Below, piece after piece: positions 1 through 6,385 of a DNA stretch of 24,310 nt. The position numbers and the translations under genes were made by a program. Numbering within the stretch: position 1 is the first letter of the stretch; every line of letters starts with the position of its first letter. A model generated the notes under the pieces. That model did no database searches. It was not told where the DNA came from and worked only from the letters and a program-made list of their open reading frames with translations. Source of the DNA: Sediminibacterium sp. (GTDB lineage: Bacteria; Bacteroidota; Bacteroidia; Chitinophagales; Chitinophagaceae); the NCBI GenBank assembly GCA_017987615.1, contig JAGNTI010000004.1, positions 1 through 24,310 of the forward strand, written 5' to 3'.

Positions 1-2
1 AA

Positions 3-341
3 AACAGAGAATTTATTGAAGCAACACGCGTATTAGGCTACTCCGATATGCGCACTATTTTTATTCATATTTTACCCAATATTATTGGACCGGTTTTAGT
101 GATTGCTGCAAGTAATTTTGCATCAGCAATTGTAATTGAAGCGGGTTTAAGTTTTTTAGGCGTGGGTGTTCAACCGCCACAACCCAGCTGGGGACTGATG
201 ATCAAAGAAAATTACAATTTTATTATTACGCACAATCCTGCACTGGCATTAGCACCAGGCATTGCCATTATGATACTAGTACTTGCCTTTAATTTATTAG
301 GGAATGGATTAAGAGACGCATTTAACGTGCGGGAAAAATAA
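3..341 (+). CDS. ABC transporter permease, DppC/OppC type (3' end only)
   Basis: This is the C-terminal part of an inner-membrane permease of a peptide/nickel-type ABC importer; the 5' end lies outside the window. The reading frame is open from the first bases, so the methionine at 48 is internal and not a start. The visible part begins inside the cytoplasmic EAA loop that docks on the ATPase (REFIEATRVLGYS, then IFIHILPN), followed by one hydrophobic segment, the family-typical stretch EAGLSFLGVGVQPPQPSWG, and a last hydrophobic segment ending in LGNGLRDAFNVREK. The PSWG and LGNGLRD motifs are characteristic of the DppC/OppC half of these permease pairs. The substrate cannot be told from this fragment. 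The gene converges on the Lrp-type regulator with only 12 bases between them. Confidence 0.93.
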   Translation, partial: NREFIEATRVLGYSDMRTIFIHILPNIIGPVLVIAASNFASAIVIEAGLSFLGVGVQPPQPSWGLMIKENYNFIITHNPALALAPGIAIMILVLAFNLLGNGLRDAFNVREK

Positions 342-353
342 ATGACACTTAAA

Positions 354-827
354 TTATTCGGTAGGTGATACCACCACATTTCTAACCAAACTTTCTTCGA
401 GCGAAATAAAGGTTTCTGTTCTTTCGATCCCTTTAATTTTTTGCAACTCGTCGTGTAAAACATAACGCAACTGCTGAATGTCTTTACATACAATTTCTGC
501 AAACATGCTATAGTTTCCAGTAGTATAATTTAAGCGCACAATTTGTGGCACTTTTTTTAATTCTTTAGCAACACTATCATACAACGAACTTTTTTCTAGA
601 TAAATACCAATAAACGCAATGACGTCGTAACCGAGTTCTTTTAAATCAACAGATAGTTTTTTACCTTTTACTACACCCAGCTCTTCTAATTTTTTAATAC
701 GCACGTGGATGGTGCCACCCGATACAAAGAGTTTTTTACCTAAATCGGCGTATGAGACTTCTGCATCTTCCATCATTTCCTGAATAATCTGTAAATCGAG
801 TTTGTCAAGATTCAATTTTGGGTTCAT
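354..827 (-). CDS. Lrp/AsnC family transcriptional regulator
   Basis: A 157-residue DNA-binding regulator of the feast/famine (Lrp/AsnC) family, the usual length for the family. Residues about 6-65 form the AsnC-type winged helix-turn-helix (LDKLDLQIIQEMMEDAEVSY, then a recognition helix around GGTIHVRIKKLEELGVV). Residues about 70-150 form the RAM ligand-binding and oligomerisation domain (VIAFIGIYLE, then TGNYSMFAEIVCKD). Such proteins usually assemble as dimers to octamers and respond to amino acids. The gene stands alone, tail to tail with the ABC permease, so its targets cannot be inferred from context. No clear TAnnTTTG element was found in its AT-rich leader. Confidence 0.93.
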   Translation of the reverse strand: MNPKLNLDKLDLQIIQEMMEDAEVSYADLGKKLFVSGGTIHVRIKKLEELGVVKGKKLSVDLKELGYDVIAFIGIYLEKSSLYDSVAKELKKVPQIVRLNYTTGNYSMFAEIVCKDIQQLRYVLHDELQKIKGIERTETFISLEESLVRNVVVSPTE

Positions 828-977
828 AATGGGGCCTATTTTTAGTATATTTCTAAATTAAAGCTAATTTATTAAACTATTTCTATACTTTATGATAATT
901 GATTAAAATATTTGTAACGAGTAGGTGAAATACTTTAATATTGTATGGTCAACAAGTGACAAACAGTTCTTATCTAT
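828..977. other. AT-rich intergenic leader between lrp-type gene and tRNA-like RNA
   Basis: The first part of the only gene-free stretch longer than 300 bases (828-1231). It is strongly AT-rich, carries no open reading frame with coding character, and must hold the promoter of the lrp-type gene (reading left) and probably that of the tRNA-like RNA (reading right). I see no unambiguous -33/-7 pair on either strand. The rest of the stretch is described in the next entries. Confidence 0.5.
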
Positions 978-1141
978 TGTGGGGTGACGAAATATTAGGC
1001 AAACGTGCCCTCTTGTCTCGAGGGTGAGGATAACGGGATAAACGTAACATAGAGCCGCTTAGCAATAAGCGACCAGGGTCGACCACTGAACTTTGTGTTA
1101 TAGCTAACTGCCTTCTGGAGGTTCGATCCCTCCCCCTACAG
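978..1141 (+). tRNA. tRNA-like RNA: class II (Leu-type D arm) core, GUC at the anticodon position, about 92-base variable region
   Basis: All helices of a tRNA can be drawn. The acceptor is TGTGGGG (978-984) with CCCTACA (1134-1140), seven pairs including one G-T. T985 is U8. The D arm is ACG/CGT (987-989, 1004-1006), its loop carrying A14, G18G19 (998-999) and A21, close to bacterial tRNA-Leu D arms. The anticodon arm is CCCTC/GAGGG (1008-1012, 1020-1024) with loop TTGTCTC. The T arm is GGAGG/CCTCC (1117-1121, 1129-1133) with loop TTCGATC. Position 73 is G1141 and CCA is not encoded. Between anticodon stem and T arm lie 92 bases (1025-1116) instead of 4-20; they contain a hairpin CGCTTA-GCAA-TAAGCG (1057-1071 region) with a GNRA loop and a possible helix 1045-1050/1095-1100. 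GUC, C38 and G73 are aspartate identity elements, but T at position 37 and A at position 10 are not normal. It could be a functional odd tRNA, a tRNA-derived RNA, or a decayed gene. A terminator follows seven bases later, which supports a real transcript. Confidence 0.5.
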
Positions 1142-1147
1142 CAACTT

Positions 1148-1179
1148 AAAAAGCCGCTTCTAATTGGAGCGGCTTTTTT
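1148..1179. terminator. Bidirectional intrinsic terminator
   Basis: Stem AGCCGCT (1152-1158) pairs with AGCGGCT (1168-1174), extended by flanking A and T runs to eleven pairs (1148-1158 with 1168-1178), with a nine-base loop. It ends in a T run on the plus strand (1174-1179) and also reads as a hairpin plus T run on the minus strand. It therefore can end the tRNA-like RNA on the plus strand and the hipBST transcript arriving from the right. Confidence 0.85.
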
Positions 1180-1188
1180 GTTTACAAT

Positions 1189-1212
1189 AGGTGACACTAA
1201 AGGTGACACTAA
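1189..1212. repeat. Tandem direct repeat, two copies of a 12-mer
   Basis: AGGTGACACTAA occurs twice head to tail (1189-1200 and 1201-1212) without mismatch. It lies between the terminator and the end of hipT, 47 bases beyond the 3' end of the tRNA-like RNA. Its function is unknown; short repeats beside tRNA 3' ends are often remains of recombinase arm sites or imperfect excisions, but nothing here proves that. Confidence 0.75.
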
Positions 1213-1231
1213 ATGTTAATTAAGAAAACGA

Positions 1232-2209
1232 TTAGACTAATCGTTTGAGTCTAGATTGTAAATTTTGTAGCATCAATTGCTTAGCAGCATTTGACAGTAA
1301 AGCATTTTGAATTAAAGCAACAATTTGTGGTTCTTTTTTAATGAATGATTCTATAATTCTTAAATATCTAATTTCAACAATTCCAAGTCGCTTTGCAAAT
1401 TCAATAAATTCTATTCGACCATAATGTCCATAAGTGGTATAATAAGATGATTCAAAATCTTTATCAAATAATTCTAATGCTGTATCACGCTCATTTGGCG
1501 TATGAATAATTGTACTCATTAGATCATAGGAAGCCGACAATTCCATTTCACCAAAATCGTTTCTGATTAATGAAAAGTTTTTTAAATGTGCATCGCCATT
1601 TGAAAAAATATAATTGAATAAAACAATTTTGAAGAAATTTTCAACGGCTACCATGGAGGCTGGCACATATTTTTTTATTAACACGCCTATTTCGAGATAG
1701 CTACCCTCGTACTTATAGGATTCTCCATGGGTTTCGTTGGTTCGATTTGTTATTTGGGCAAAGTCTTCTTGTATATATTTTGTACCATCTGTTTTTACAT
1801 CAAACCTTTTGGTGATATAGGCTGGCGTACCGTCTTTGAAATATATTAGTGCATTATGAGCAGTTTTTATTTTAAAAATTTGTGATGCGATTTGCATTAT
1901 TAAATGTTCATTTTCCGGAGCTTCTTGCATCATTTCCAAATGGCCTGCCGTTGGAATTGGCTTAATGATATATTGACCCTTGGTTTCACATAACGAAAGC
2001 TTATCCCCCACTAATTTGAGAGAATACTTTAACTGCACGCCAGAAATTGACATTCTTTTTGAATGCTCGTTATACATATGTATATTTTCTGGCTTTGGCT
2101 TATCAAAGTCAAGTATTGTGGAAACACGCTTCCCTTCAAATAGTTTTTTTCTACATGATAGGCAATATTCATTTTTCTCTACCTTTTTATAGCATCCTAA
2201 GCATTTCAT
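1232..2209 (-). CDS. hipT: HipT-like serine/threonine kinase toxin (HipA C-terminal kinase domain) with N-terminal zinc ribbon
   Basis: A 325-residue kinase of the HipA/HipT group, lacking the N-terminal subdomain of classical HipA (about 440 residues) because that part is encoded by the preceding small gene. An N-terminal CxxC...CxxC knuckle (C3, C6, C16, C19) looks like a zinc ribbon. Then follow the Gly-rich loop SISGVQLKYSL (S54, S56; the loop serines are autophosphorylation sites in HipA/HipT), the probable ATP-binding lysine in YIIKP (K83), the catalytic motif SNGDAHLKNFSLI (D206, N211) and the metal-binding Asp in ASYDLM (D229). All catalytic residues are present, so the kinase looks active. 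Known relatives phosphorylate an aminoacyl-tRNA synthetase (GltX for HipA, TrpS for E. coli HipT) and stop translation; the target here is unknown. It starts one base after the hipS stop codon and is last in the operon, ending near the bidirectional terminator. Confidence 0.88.
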   Translation of the reverse strand: MKCLGCYKKVEKNEYCLSCRKKLFEGKRVSTILDFDKPKPENIHMYNEHSKRMSISGVQLKYSLKLVGDKLSLCETKGQYIIKPIPTAGHLEMMQEAPENEHLIMQIASQIFKIKTAHNALIYFKDGTPAYITKRFDVKTDGTKYIQEDFAQITNRTNETHGESYKYEGSYLEIGVLIKKYVPASMVAVENFFKIVLFNYIFSNGDAHLKNFSLIRNDFGEMELSASYDLMSTIIHTPNERDTALELFDKDFESSYYTTYGHYGRIEFIEFAKRLGIVEIRYLRIIESFIKKEPQIVALIQNALLSNAAKQLMLQNLQSRLKRLV

Positions 2210-2210
2210 C

Positions 2211-2528
2211 TTATAAAGGTTTTAGTGTAATAGCACCAATATTGTCCTCTTGTGCAGTTAACAATAATCTCCCAAAATGATCATTCTCATCAATTTTTAA
2301 TAGTCTGCATTGAATATTTTTATTTACACCCTCTGATAATAAACCAAAGAAAAAAGCAAATAGCTTTTCAGATTCATGCTTTTTAATACTCCTTGGCATG
2401 GTTAAACTAATGGATGGATTTTTATCATTTTGCAAATAGACTTCATCATACTCAAATGAATAAGTGCCGTTTAATTGCTTTTCCAATATGCCTGCTAAAA
2501 TGCCATTATTGAACACTTCTGCTTTCAT
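2211..2528 (-). CDS. hipS: HipS-like small protein (HipA N-terminal subdomain 1), likely antitoxin partner
   Basis: A 105-residue protein equal to the detached N-terminal subdomain 1 of HipA. Family landmarks are the strand YSFEYDEVYLQ (about 23-33), SISLTMPRS (39-47), the FFFGLLSEG block (59-67) and the closing DHFGRLLLTAQEDNIGAITL (83-102), which correspond to the PLSLSLP, PFFDGLLPEG and DDFGLL...IGAV signatures of HipA. In the E. coli O127 HipBST system the equivalent free protein neutralises the kinase, so the same role is inferred here. Its start overlaps the hipB stop by one base (TAATG), and hipT begins one base after its stop, indicating strict co-translation of the three genes. Confidence 0.85.
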   Translation of the reverse strand: MKAEVFNNGILAGILEKQLNGTYSFEYDEVYLQNDKNPSISLTMPRSIKKHESEKLFAFFFGLLSEGVNKNIQCRLLKIDENDHFGRLLLTAQEDNIGAITLKPL

Positions 2529-2737
2529 TAGATCATTGATTTAATGTGGACAGATAATTCTAAGCCCAATACATCTAAAACGCTTATGAGGGTGTTTACG
2601 GTGGGATTTCTGATTCCTAATTCAATTTCAGATATTGACTTAAAAGTGATGCCTGCCATTTCAGCAACATCTTTTTGAGTCAAATTCAAATAATCTCTTC
2701 TTTCTTGAATAAGATTGCCAATTTGTTGATTATTCAT
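2528..2737 (-). CDS. hipB: HipB-like XRE-family DNA-binding protein
   Basis: A 69-residue Cro/C1-type helix-turn-helix protein: IGNLIQERRDYLNLTQKDVAEMAGITFKSISEIELGIRNPTVNTLISVLDVLGLEL fits an HTH_3 domain over almost the whole length, with the helix-turn-helix at about residues 20-42. It is the first gene of the three-gene module and overlaps hipS by one base. As in other hip modules it is expected to dimerise on inverted repeats upstream of itself and to autoregulate; a long perfect inverted repeat starts 15 bases upstream of its start codon. It lacks a C-terminal extension, so whether it also contacts the kinase cannot be read from sequence. Confidence 0.88.
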   Translation of the reverse strand: MNNQQIGNLIQERRDYLNLTQKDVAEMAGITFKSISEIELGIRNPTVNTLISVLDVLGLELSVHIKSMI

Positions 2738-2739
2738 TG

Positions 2740-2815
2740 GAAATATATTTCTAATTATTAGTAAAAATAGTATATTTTACTAATAATTTAGTGGATTTTA
2801 GAAATATAATTCTAA
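2740..2815 (-). promoter_or_regulatory. Probable HipB operator/promoter region with nested inverted repeats
   Basis: Directly upstream of hipB lie three palindromic elements. The first is the 12-bp palindrome GAAATATATTTC (2740-2751). The second is a perfect inverted repeat with 14-bp arms, AATTATTAGTAAAA (2753-2766) and TTTTACTAATAATT (2775-2788), around an 8-bp spacer. The third is TTAGAA/TTCTAA (2798-2803, 2810-2815). Placement immediately before an XRE-type regulator gene points to cooperative autoregulation by HipB. A standard TAnnTTTG element is not evident within it. Confidence 0.65.
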
Positions 2816-2866
2816 TTTATAAGTTATAAAATCTGTAAGTTGAGGGAGCGATATTAATGCAAAGAA

Positions 2867-3934
2867 TTAAAACTGCAAATTCTTAAAGGCCTGAAAATAC
2901 AACCAATGTCCAAAATTATTGGGATGGTTAATATTGTTACTTAATAAAGAAGGTTGATCTTTTCGGGCAAATACTTTTTCAAAAATATCATACACATTCA
3001 CATAAGCGCAGTTAGCTATTTCAGCCGCTTTTTTTGCAGCCTCCGTATACAAATTCATGGAGTGGCCAGCGTAATGCCAATTATCGTTGGGCCTAAAACA
3101 AGAATAAATGATTACTTCTGCATTTTTTTGACCTCTTGTCAATTGAACAAGATTAACAAGGTTATTCTGATATTCGGCAGGTGACATGCCACCAATATTG
3201 GCTTCATTCATACCCCAACCTAATAACACTAGGTCCGGATTTTTTTTACCAATATACGCTTCCCAATACGCAACGGCTTCTAGTGAAGTATAACCCGGCA
3301 ATGATGCATCTTGAAGTTCTATTGTAGCGGCAGGATACTGGGTTTGCAAATAATGCGCCCATCTATTTTGTAACCGATCATTGATGTTTGAAAGGTCTAT
3401 GCCTGCTGTAATACTGTTTCCATAAGATACAATGGAAACTTTTTCGCCCCCTTCTAATTTGGATTTAAACTTAGATAAAAAAACGGTTGAGGTTTTGTCA
3501 TCATTTAAAATATCACTTTTTTTAGTAGCATAATCCACCCAAATAAAATAGGGCGTATTGCTATAATTTGAAAAGTTGTATTGGTTAAAATCTAACTTTT
3601 CAAATAGTGGATGATTTGCATAATCAGGAATCCGCGAACCAACGGTTCGGGCAATGGTACCCTTTTTATAATCAATGGTATAATCTGTACCTTCTGTATA
3701 AATAATGCTACCCGAATCGGTAGGTAAATACGTGTTACGCACCGTTACAGATCCTTTAACAATAGAAGTATATAAAAAATTGGAAGGGCTCGTATTGGCA
3801 AGTACAAAACTCTCTCCTTCAATGATGTTTTGCTTTCTTTGAGTAGACACATTACCCGCAAAGGCTTGCGTATTCCAAGACAAACAAATCAACAGCAGTA
3901 AAAAGTATAAGTTGCTAATCTTAGACGAGTACAT
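2867..3934 (-). CDS. Secreted SGNH/GDSL-family hydrolase with N-terminal beta domain
   Basis: A 355-residue exported protein. Residues 1-26 form a signal peptide ending in QAFA. Residues about 35-140 are a beta-rich accessory region (VTVRNTYLPTDSG, YTEGTDYTIDYKKGTIAR). The SGNH fold starts near residue 165: block I YGNSITAG with the nucleophile S174, a block II-like LPGYTS (G214), block III GWGMNEAN with N243, and block V NNINHPNNFGH with H337. The Asp usually found three residues before the catalytic His is N334 here. Members of this fold are esterases or deacetylases, often acting on carbohydrate acetyl groups; the substrate is unknown. It has its own promoter-like element and appears monocistronic. 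Confidence 0.85.
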   Translation of the reverse strand: MYSSKISNLYFLLLLICLSWNTQAFAGNVSTQRKQNIIEGESFVLANTSPSNFLYTSIVKGSVTVRNTYLPTDSGSIIYTEGTDYTIDYKKGTIARTVGSRIPDYANHPLFEKLDFNQYNFSNYSNTPYFIWVDYATKKSDILNDDKTSTVFLSKFKSKLEGGEKVSIVSYGNSITAGIDLSNINDRLQNRWAHYLQTQYPAATIELQDASLPGYTSLEAVAYWEAYIGKKNPDLVLLGWGMNEANIGGMSPAEYQNNLVNLVQLTRGQKNAEVIIYSCFRPNDNWHYAGHSMNLYTEAAKKAAEIANCAYVNVYDIFEKVFARKDQPSLLSNNINHPNNFGHWLYFQAFKNLQF

Positions 3935-3951
3935 ACCAAACGGTTAATGCA

Positions 3952-3959
3952 CAAATCTA
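3952..3959 (-). promoter_or_regulatory. Bacteroidota-type -7 element for the SGNH hydrolase gene
   Basis: On the minus strand the sequence is TAGATTTG, a full match to the TAnnTTTG element used by the Bacteroidota primary sigma factor. It lies 17 bases upstream of the start codon at 3934, so the leader would be about 10-14 bases. A clear TTG at the -33 position was not found. Confidence 0.5.
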
Positions 3960-4008
3960 CTTTTTTTTATATAAGTTTAATGATTTATATAAAGATTATT
4001 CTATTTAA

Positions 4009-4635
4009 CTATTGAGCATCCCTATCAGAAAAGCTTTGCGTAGACTTAAACCACTCATAAGTTGGCCATTCTGGATTTTTATATGGCCAGGCGCCGCAGC
4101 CCAAGTACTTAAAATTGGGGTTTAAAATATTGCTTCTGTGCCCACTCGAACTCATCCACCCTTCTACAAGCTTACTAGCTAGTGACCAGTACGTAGGATC
4201 TTCATCAAAAATATTATAAATGTTTTCGGCGCAGGTTCCATAGTCAACTCCAACACGCTTTATCCGGTCAGTCATATCCGCTTGTCCAGGCACCGGACTA
4301 TTGTGCGCGTAAAAATTATATCGCACCATATCTATTGAATGTCCAAGTGCTGCTTTTTCTAATGCAATTGAAAAATTAAATTCTGGCAAATTGTATCTGA
4401 TGCGCTCTTCATTGGTTCTAAAAAAAATGGCCGCATCTAATAACCGGTGATTAAACTTTGATCCTACAATTTTTTTATGCACTGCAGGTAATTGCTTAAA
4501 TGTTTGTACCGAATACCCAGTGTAATATTTAGCATCCCAGTGTTCTGGATTTGATTGCGCAAAACCTACAAAAGCGCACAATAACAATAGTACAACGCCA
4601 ATAATTTTAATTTGACTACGCCACAAAAACTGCAT
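4009..4635 (-). CDS. Exported CAP-domain (SCP/PR1-like, YkwD-type) protein
   Basis: A 208-residue protein with an N-terminal hydrophobic signal segment (about 10-26, ending VGFAQ). The CAP domain follows: ALEKAALGHSIDMVRYNFYAH (91-111), the CAENIY motif (135-140) and GWMSSSGHRSNILNPNF (159-175), closing with a YEWFKSTQSF strand. H99, E137 and H166 occupy the usual central cavity positions. Bacterial CAP proteins are extracytoplasmic, mostly of unknown biochemical function. The start codon overlaps the stop of the upstream oxidoreductase gene by one base (TAATG), so the two proteins are probably made in coupled fashion. No convincing terminator follows the gene. Confidence 0.88.
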   Translation of the reverse strand: MQFLWRSQIKIIGVVLLLLCAFVGFAQSNPEHWDAKYYTGYSVQTFKQLPAVHKKIVGSKFNHRLLDAAIFFRTNEERIRYNLPEFNFSIALEKAALGHSIDMVRYNFYAHNSPVPGQADMTDRIKRVGVDYGTCAENIYNIFDEDPTYWSLASKLVEGWMSSSGHRSNILNPNFKYLGCGAWPYKNPEWPTYEWFKSTQSFSDRDAQ

Positions 4636-6302
4636 TACAAATTCCCTTTCTTTAATTCACTCACCGCAAAATCAGTAGCCCTTGCTGTAAGCGCCATATA
4701 GGTTAATGAAGGATTCTGACACGCTGACGATGCCATACAAGAACCATCTGTAATGAAAACATTTTTTGCATCGTGCATTTGATTCCATTTATTAAGCACA
4801 GAAGTTTTAGGATCCTTACCCATACGAGCAGTGCCCATTTCATGAATACAAAATCCGGGTGCTGGCATGGTATCATAGGTAGAAACATTTTTAATACCTG
4901 CTGCTTCTAACATTTCTGCTGCGCTATTTTTCATGTCCACGCGCATCTTCATTTCATTTTCTTTAAACTCGCAATCAATATCAAGTAATGGTAAACCCCA
5001 CTTATCTTTTTTGTCTTTGCTAAGGGTTACTTTGTTTTCGTAGTATGGTAAATGCTCACCCCATGAGCCAATACCCATCGACCAGTTACCTGCTTCTGTG
5101 ATGCTTTCTTTAAACGACGCACCAATACCTTCTCCTTGTTGTCTTCCTCTACCCGCGCCACCTTGGTAACCAAAGCCACGCACATAGCCTGCAGAGGATC
5201 CGCCATCTAAATTTCTGAATCTTGGAATATAAATACCATTTGGACGTCGGCCATAGGTATACTTATCTAAAAATCCTTCGTAGGTACCAGAAGCACCCAC
5301 ACCATAATGATGGTCCATTAAATTATGCCCTACTTGCAAACTACTATTACCAAAACCTTCTGGAAAAACTTCCGAAACAGAATTGAGTAAAATATGTGAG
5401 GTGCCTAGTGTAGATGCGTTTAAGAAAACAATTTTTGCATAATACTCTTCCGTTAAATTGGTGTTGGAATCTATGATGCGCACACCTTTTGCACGGCCGG
5501 TTTCTTTATCGTATAAAATTTCGGTAGTGATAGCATCCGGACGAAGCGTTAAATTACCCGTTGCAAATGCAGCAGGAAGTGTGGCCGCATTGGAACTAAA
5601 ATAACCACTAAATGGACAACCTTGATGACACTTGTTTCTAAATTGACAAGGACCACGGGTTCCAATTTTAGCTGTATGATTGGCTGAGCGTCCAATAATC
5701 ATGGGACGACCCATTTTTGTTTTTAATTCGCTAGCAACAAGCTGTTCAACACAGTTCATTTCCATGGCTGGCATAAACTCACCATCGGGTAACATAGAAA
5801 GTCCATCTCTATTTCCGCTAATGCCGGCAAATTTTTCGACATAACTATACCATGGTGCTAAATCACTGTAACGTATTGGCCAGTCTGTGCCATGACCATC
5901 TTTTGCATTGGCTTCAAAATCTAAATCACTCCATCTGTAACTCTGACGACCCCACATCAGTGAACGACCACCCACATGATTACCTCTAATCCAATCAAAT
6001 GGTTTTACTGGATTGTAGGGATGATCATTATCATTTACAAAAAACTTTTTTGAAACTTCGTCGTAAGCGTAACACTTACTTTGTATGGGCGAATTTTTTT
6101 TGTCTTCTTGCGTCGAACCATTACGGTGTTCTAATTCCCACGGATTTTTTTCGGTACCCTCATAATCTTTAATGTGCTCTACATTACGACCTCTTTCTAG
6201 TAAAATTGTTTTGAGTCCTTTTTCTGTTAACTCTTTAGCAGCCCATCCTCCAGAAATTCCAGAGCCTACTACAATTGCATCAAAAATGTTTTGCTTTGCC
6301 AT
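4635..6302 (-). CDS. GMC-family FAD-dependent oxidoreductase
   Basis: A 555-residue flavoprotein of the glucose-methanol-choline oxidoreductase family. The N-terminal dinucleotide fold is clear (AIVVGSGISGGWAAKEL, about 9-24, and the ribose-binding E36 in LLERGR). The C-terminal GMC signature HEMGTARMG carries the probable catalytic H487, and CQNPSLTYMALTARA carries the paired N530. A Cys-rich stretch CQFRNKCHQGCPFSG lies near residue 220. Many Bacteroidota homologues oxidise sugars or sugar acids and work with a small gluconate dehydrogenase subunit 3-like protein; none is encoded here, and no TAT or Sec signal is visible, so substrate and location are open. The gene is first of a two-gene unit with the CAP protein, divergent from trmB. 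Confidence 0.9.
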   Translation of the reverse strand: MAKQNIFDAIVVGSGISGGWAAKELTEKGLKTILLERGRNVEHIKDYEGTEKNPWELEHRNGSTQEDKKNSPIQSKCYAYDEVSKKFFVNDNDHPYNPVKPFDWIRGNHVGGRSLMWGRQSYRWSDLDFEANAKDGHGTDWPIRYSDLAPWYSYVEKFAGISGNRDGLSMLPDGEFMPAMEMNCVEQLVASELKTKMGRPMIIGRSANHTAKIGTRGPCQFRNKCHQGCPFSGYFSSNAATLPAAFATGNLTLRPDAITTEILYDKETGRAKGVRIIDSNTNLTEEYYAKIVFLNASTLGTSHILLNSVSEVFPEGFGNSSLQVGHNLMDHHYGVGASGTYEGFLDKYTYGRRPNGIYIPRFRNLDGGSSAGYVRGFGYQGGAGRGRQQGEGIGASFKESITEAGNWSMGIGSWGEHLPYYENKVTLSKDKKDKWGLPLLDIDCEFKENEMKMRVDMKNSAAEMLEAAGIKNVSTYDTMPAPGFCIHEMGTARMGKDPKTSVLNKWNQMHDAKNVFITDGSCMASSACQNPSLTYMALTARATDFAVSELKKGNL

Positions 6303-6372
6303 TTTAAAAACGTGGTTTAGATGTTCTAATGATTGTAATTTATAATAATTTTTAGAGATATTAGCATTGACT

Positions 6373-6380
6373 TACTTTTG
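6373..6380 (+). promoter_or_regulatory. -7 element placed for a nearly leaderless trmB transcript
   Basis: TACTTTTG matches TAnnTTTG fully. Its last G is only six bases before the trmB ATG at 6386, so transcription would begin at or within a few bases of the start codon. No clear TTG sits at the expected -33 distance. Confidence 0.5.
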
Positions 6381-6385
6381 CACCC

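Noticed and set aside
978..1141. Group I intron or tmRNA as explanation of the long tRNA-like RNA
   Set aside because: The extra 80-90 bases lack any P7-type core and no second GAGGG-like strand exists to restore an anticodon stem after splicing. The length is far below tmRNA, and no tag frame with the typical tmRNA 5' motif is present.
970..1209. Minus-strand 79-codon open frame over the tRNA-like RNA
   Set aside because: It is the antisense of the structured RNA and terminator, with no coding character and no homology I recognise.
2840..2860. Inverted partial resemblance to the tRNA T arm (GAGGGAGCGA) on the far side of hipBST
   Set aside because: Only about ten bases match with one mismatch; too short to claim an attachment site.
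3966..3993. AT-only inverted repeat TTTATATAA/TTATATAAA downstream of the CAP gene
   Set aside because: As a terminator it fails: on the minus strand it is followed by A, not T, and contains no GC pairs. Expected by chance in such AT-rich DNA.
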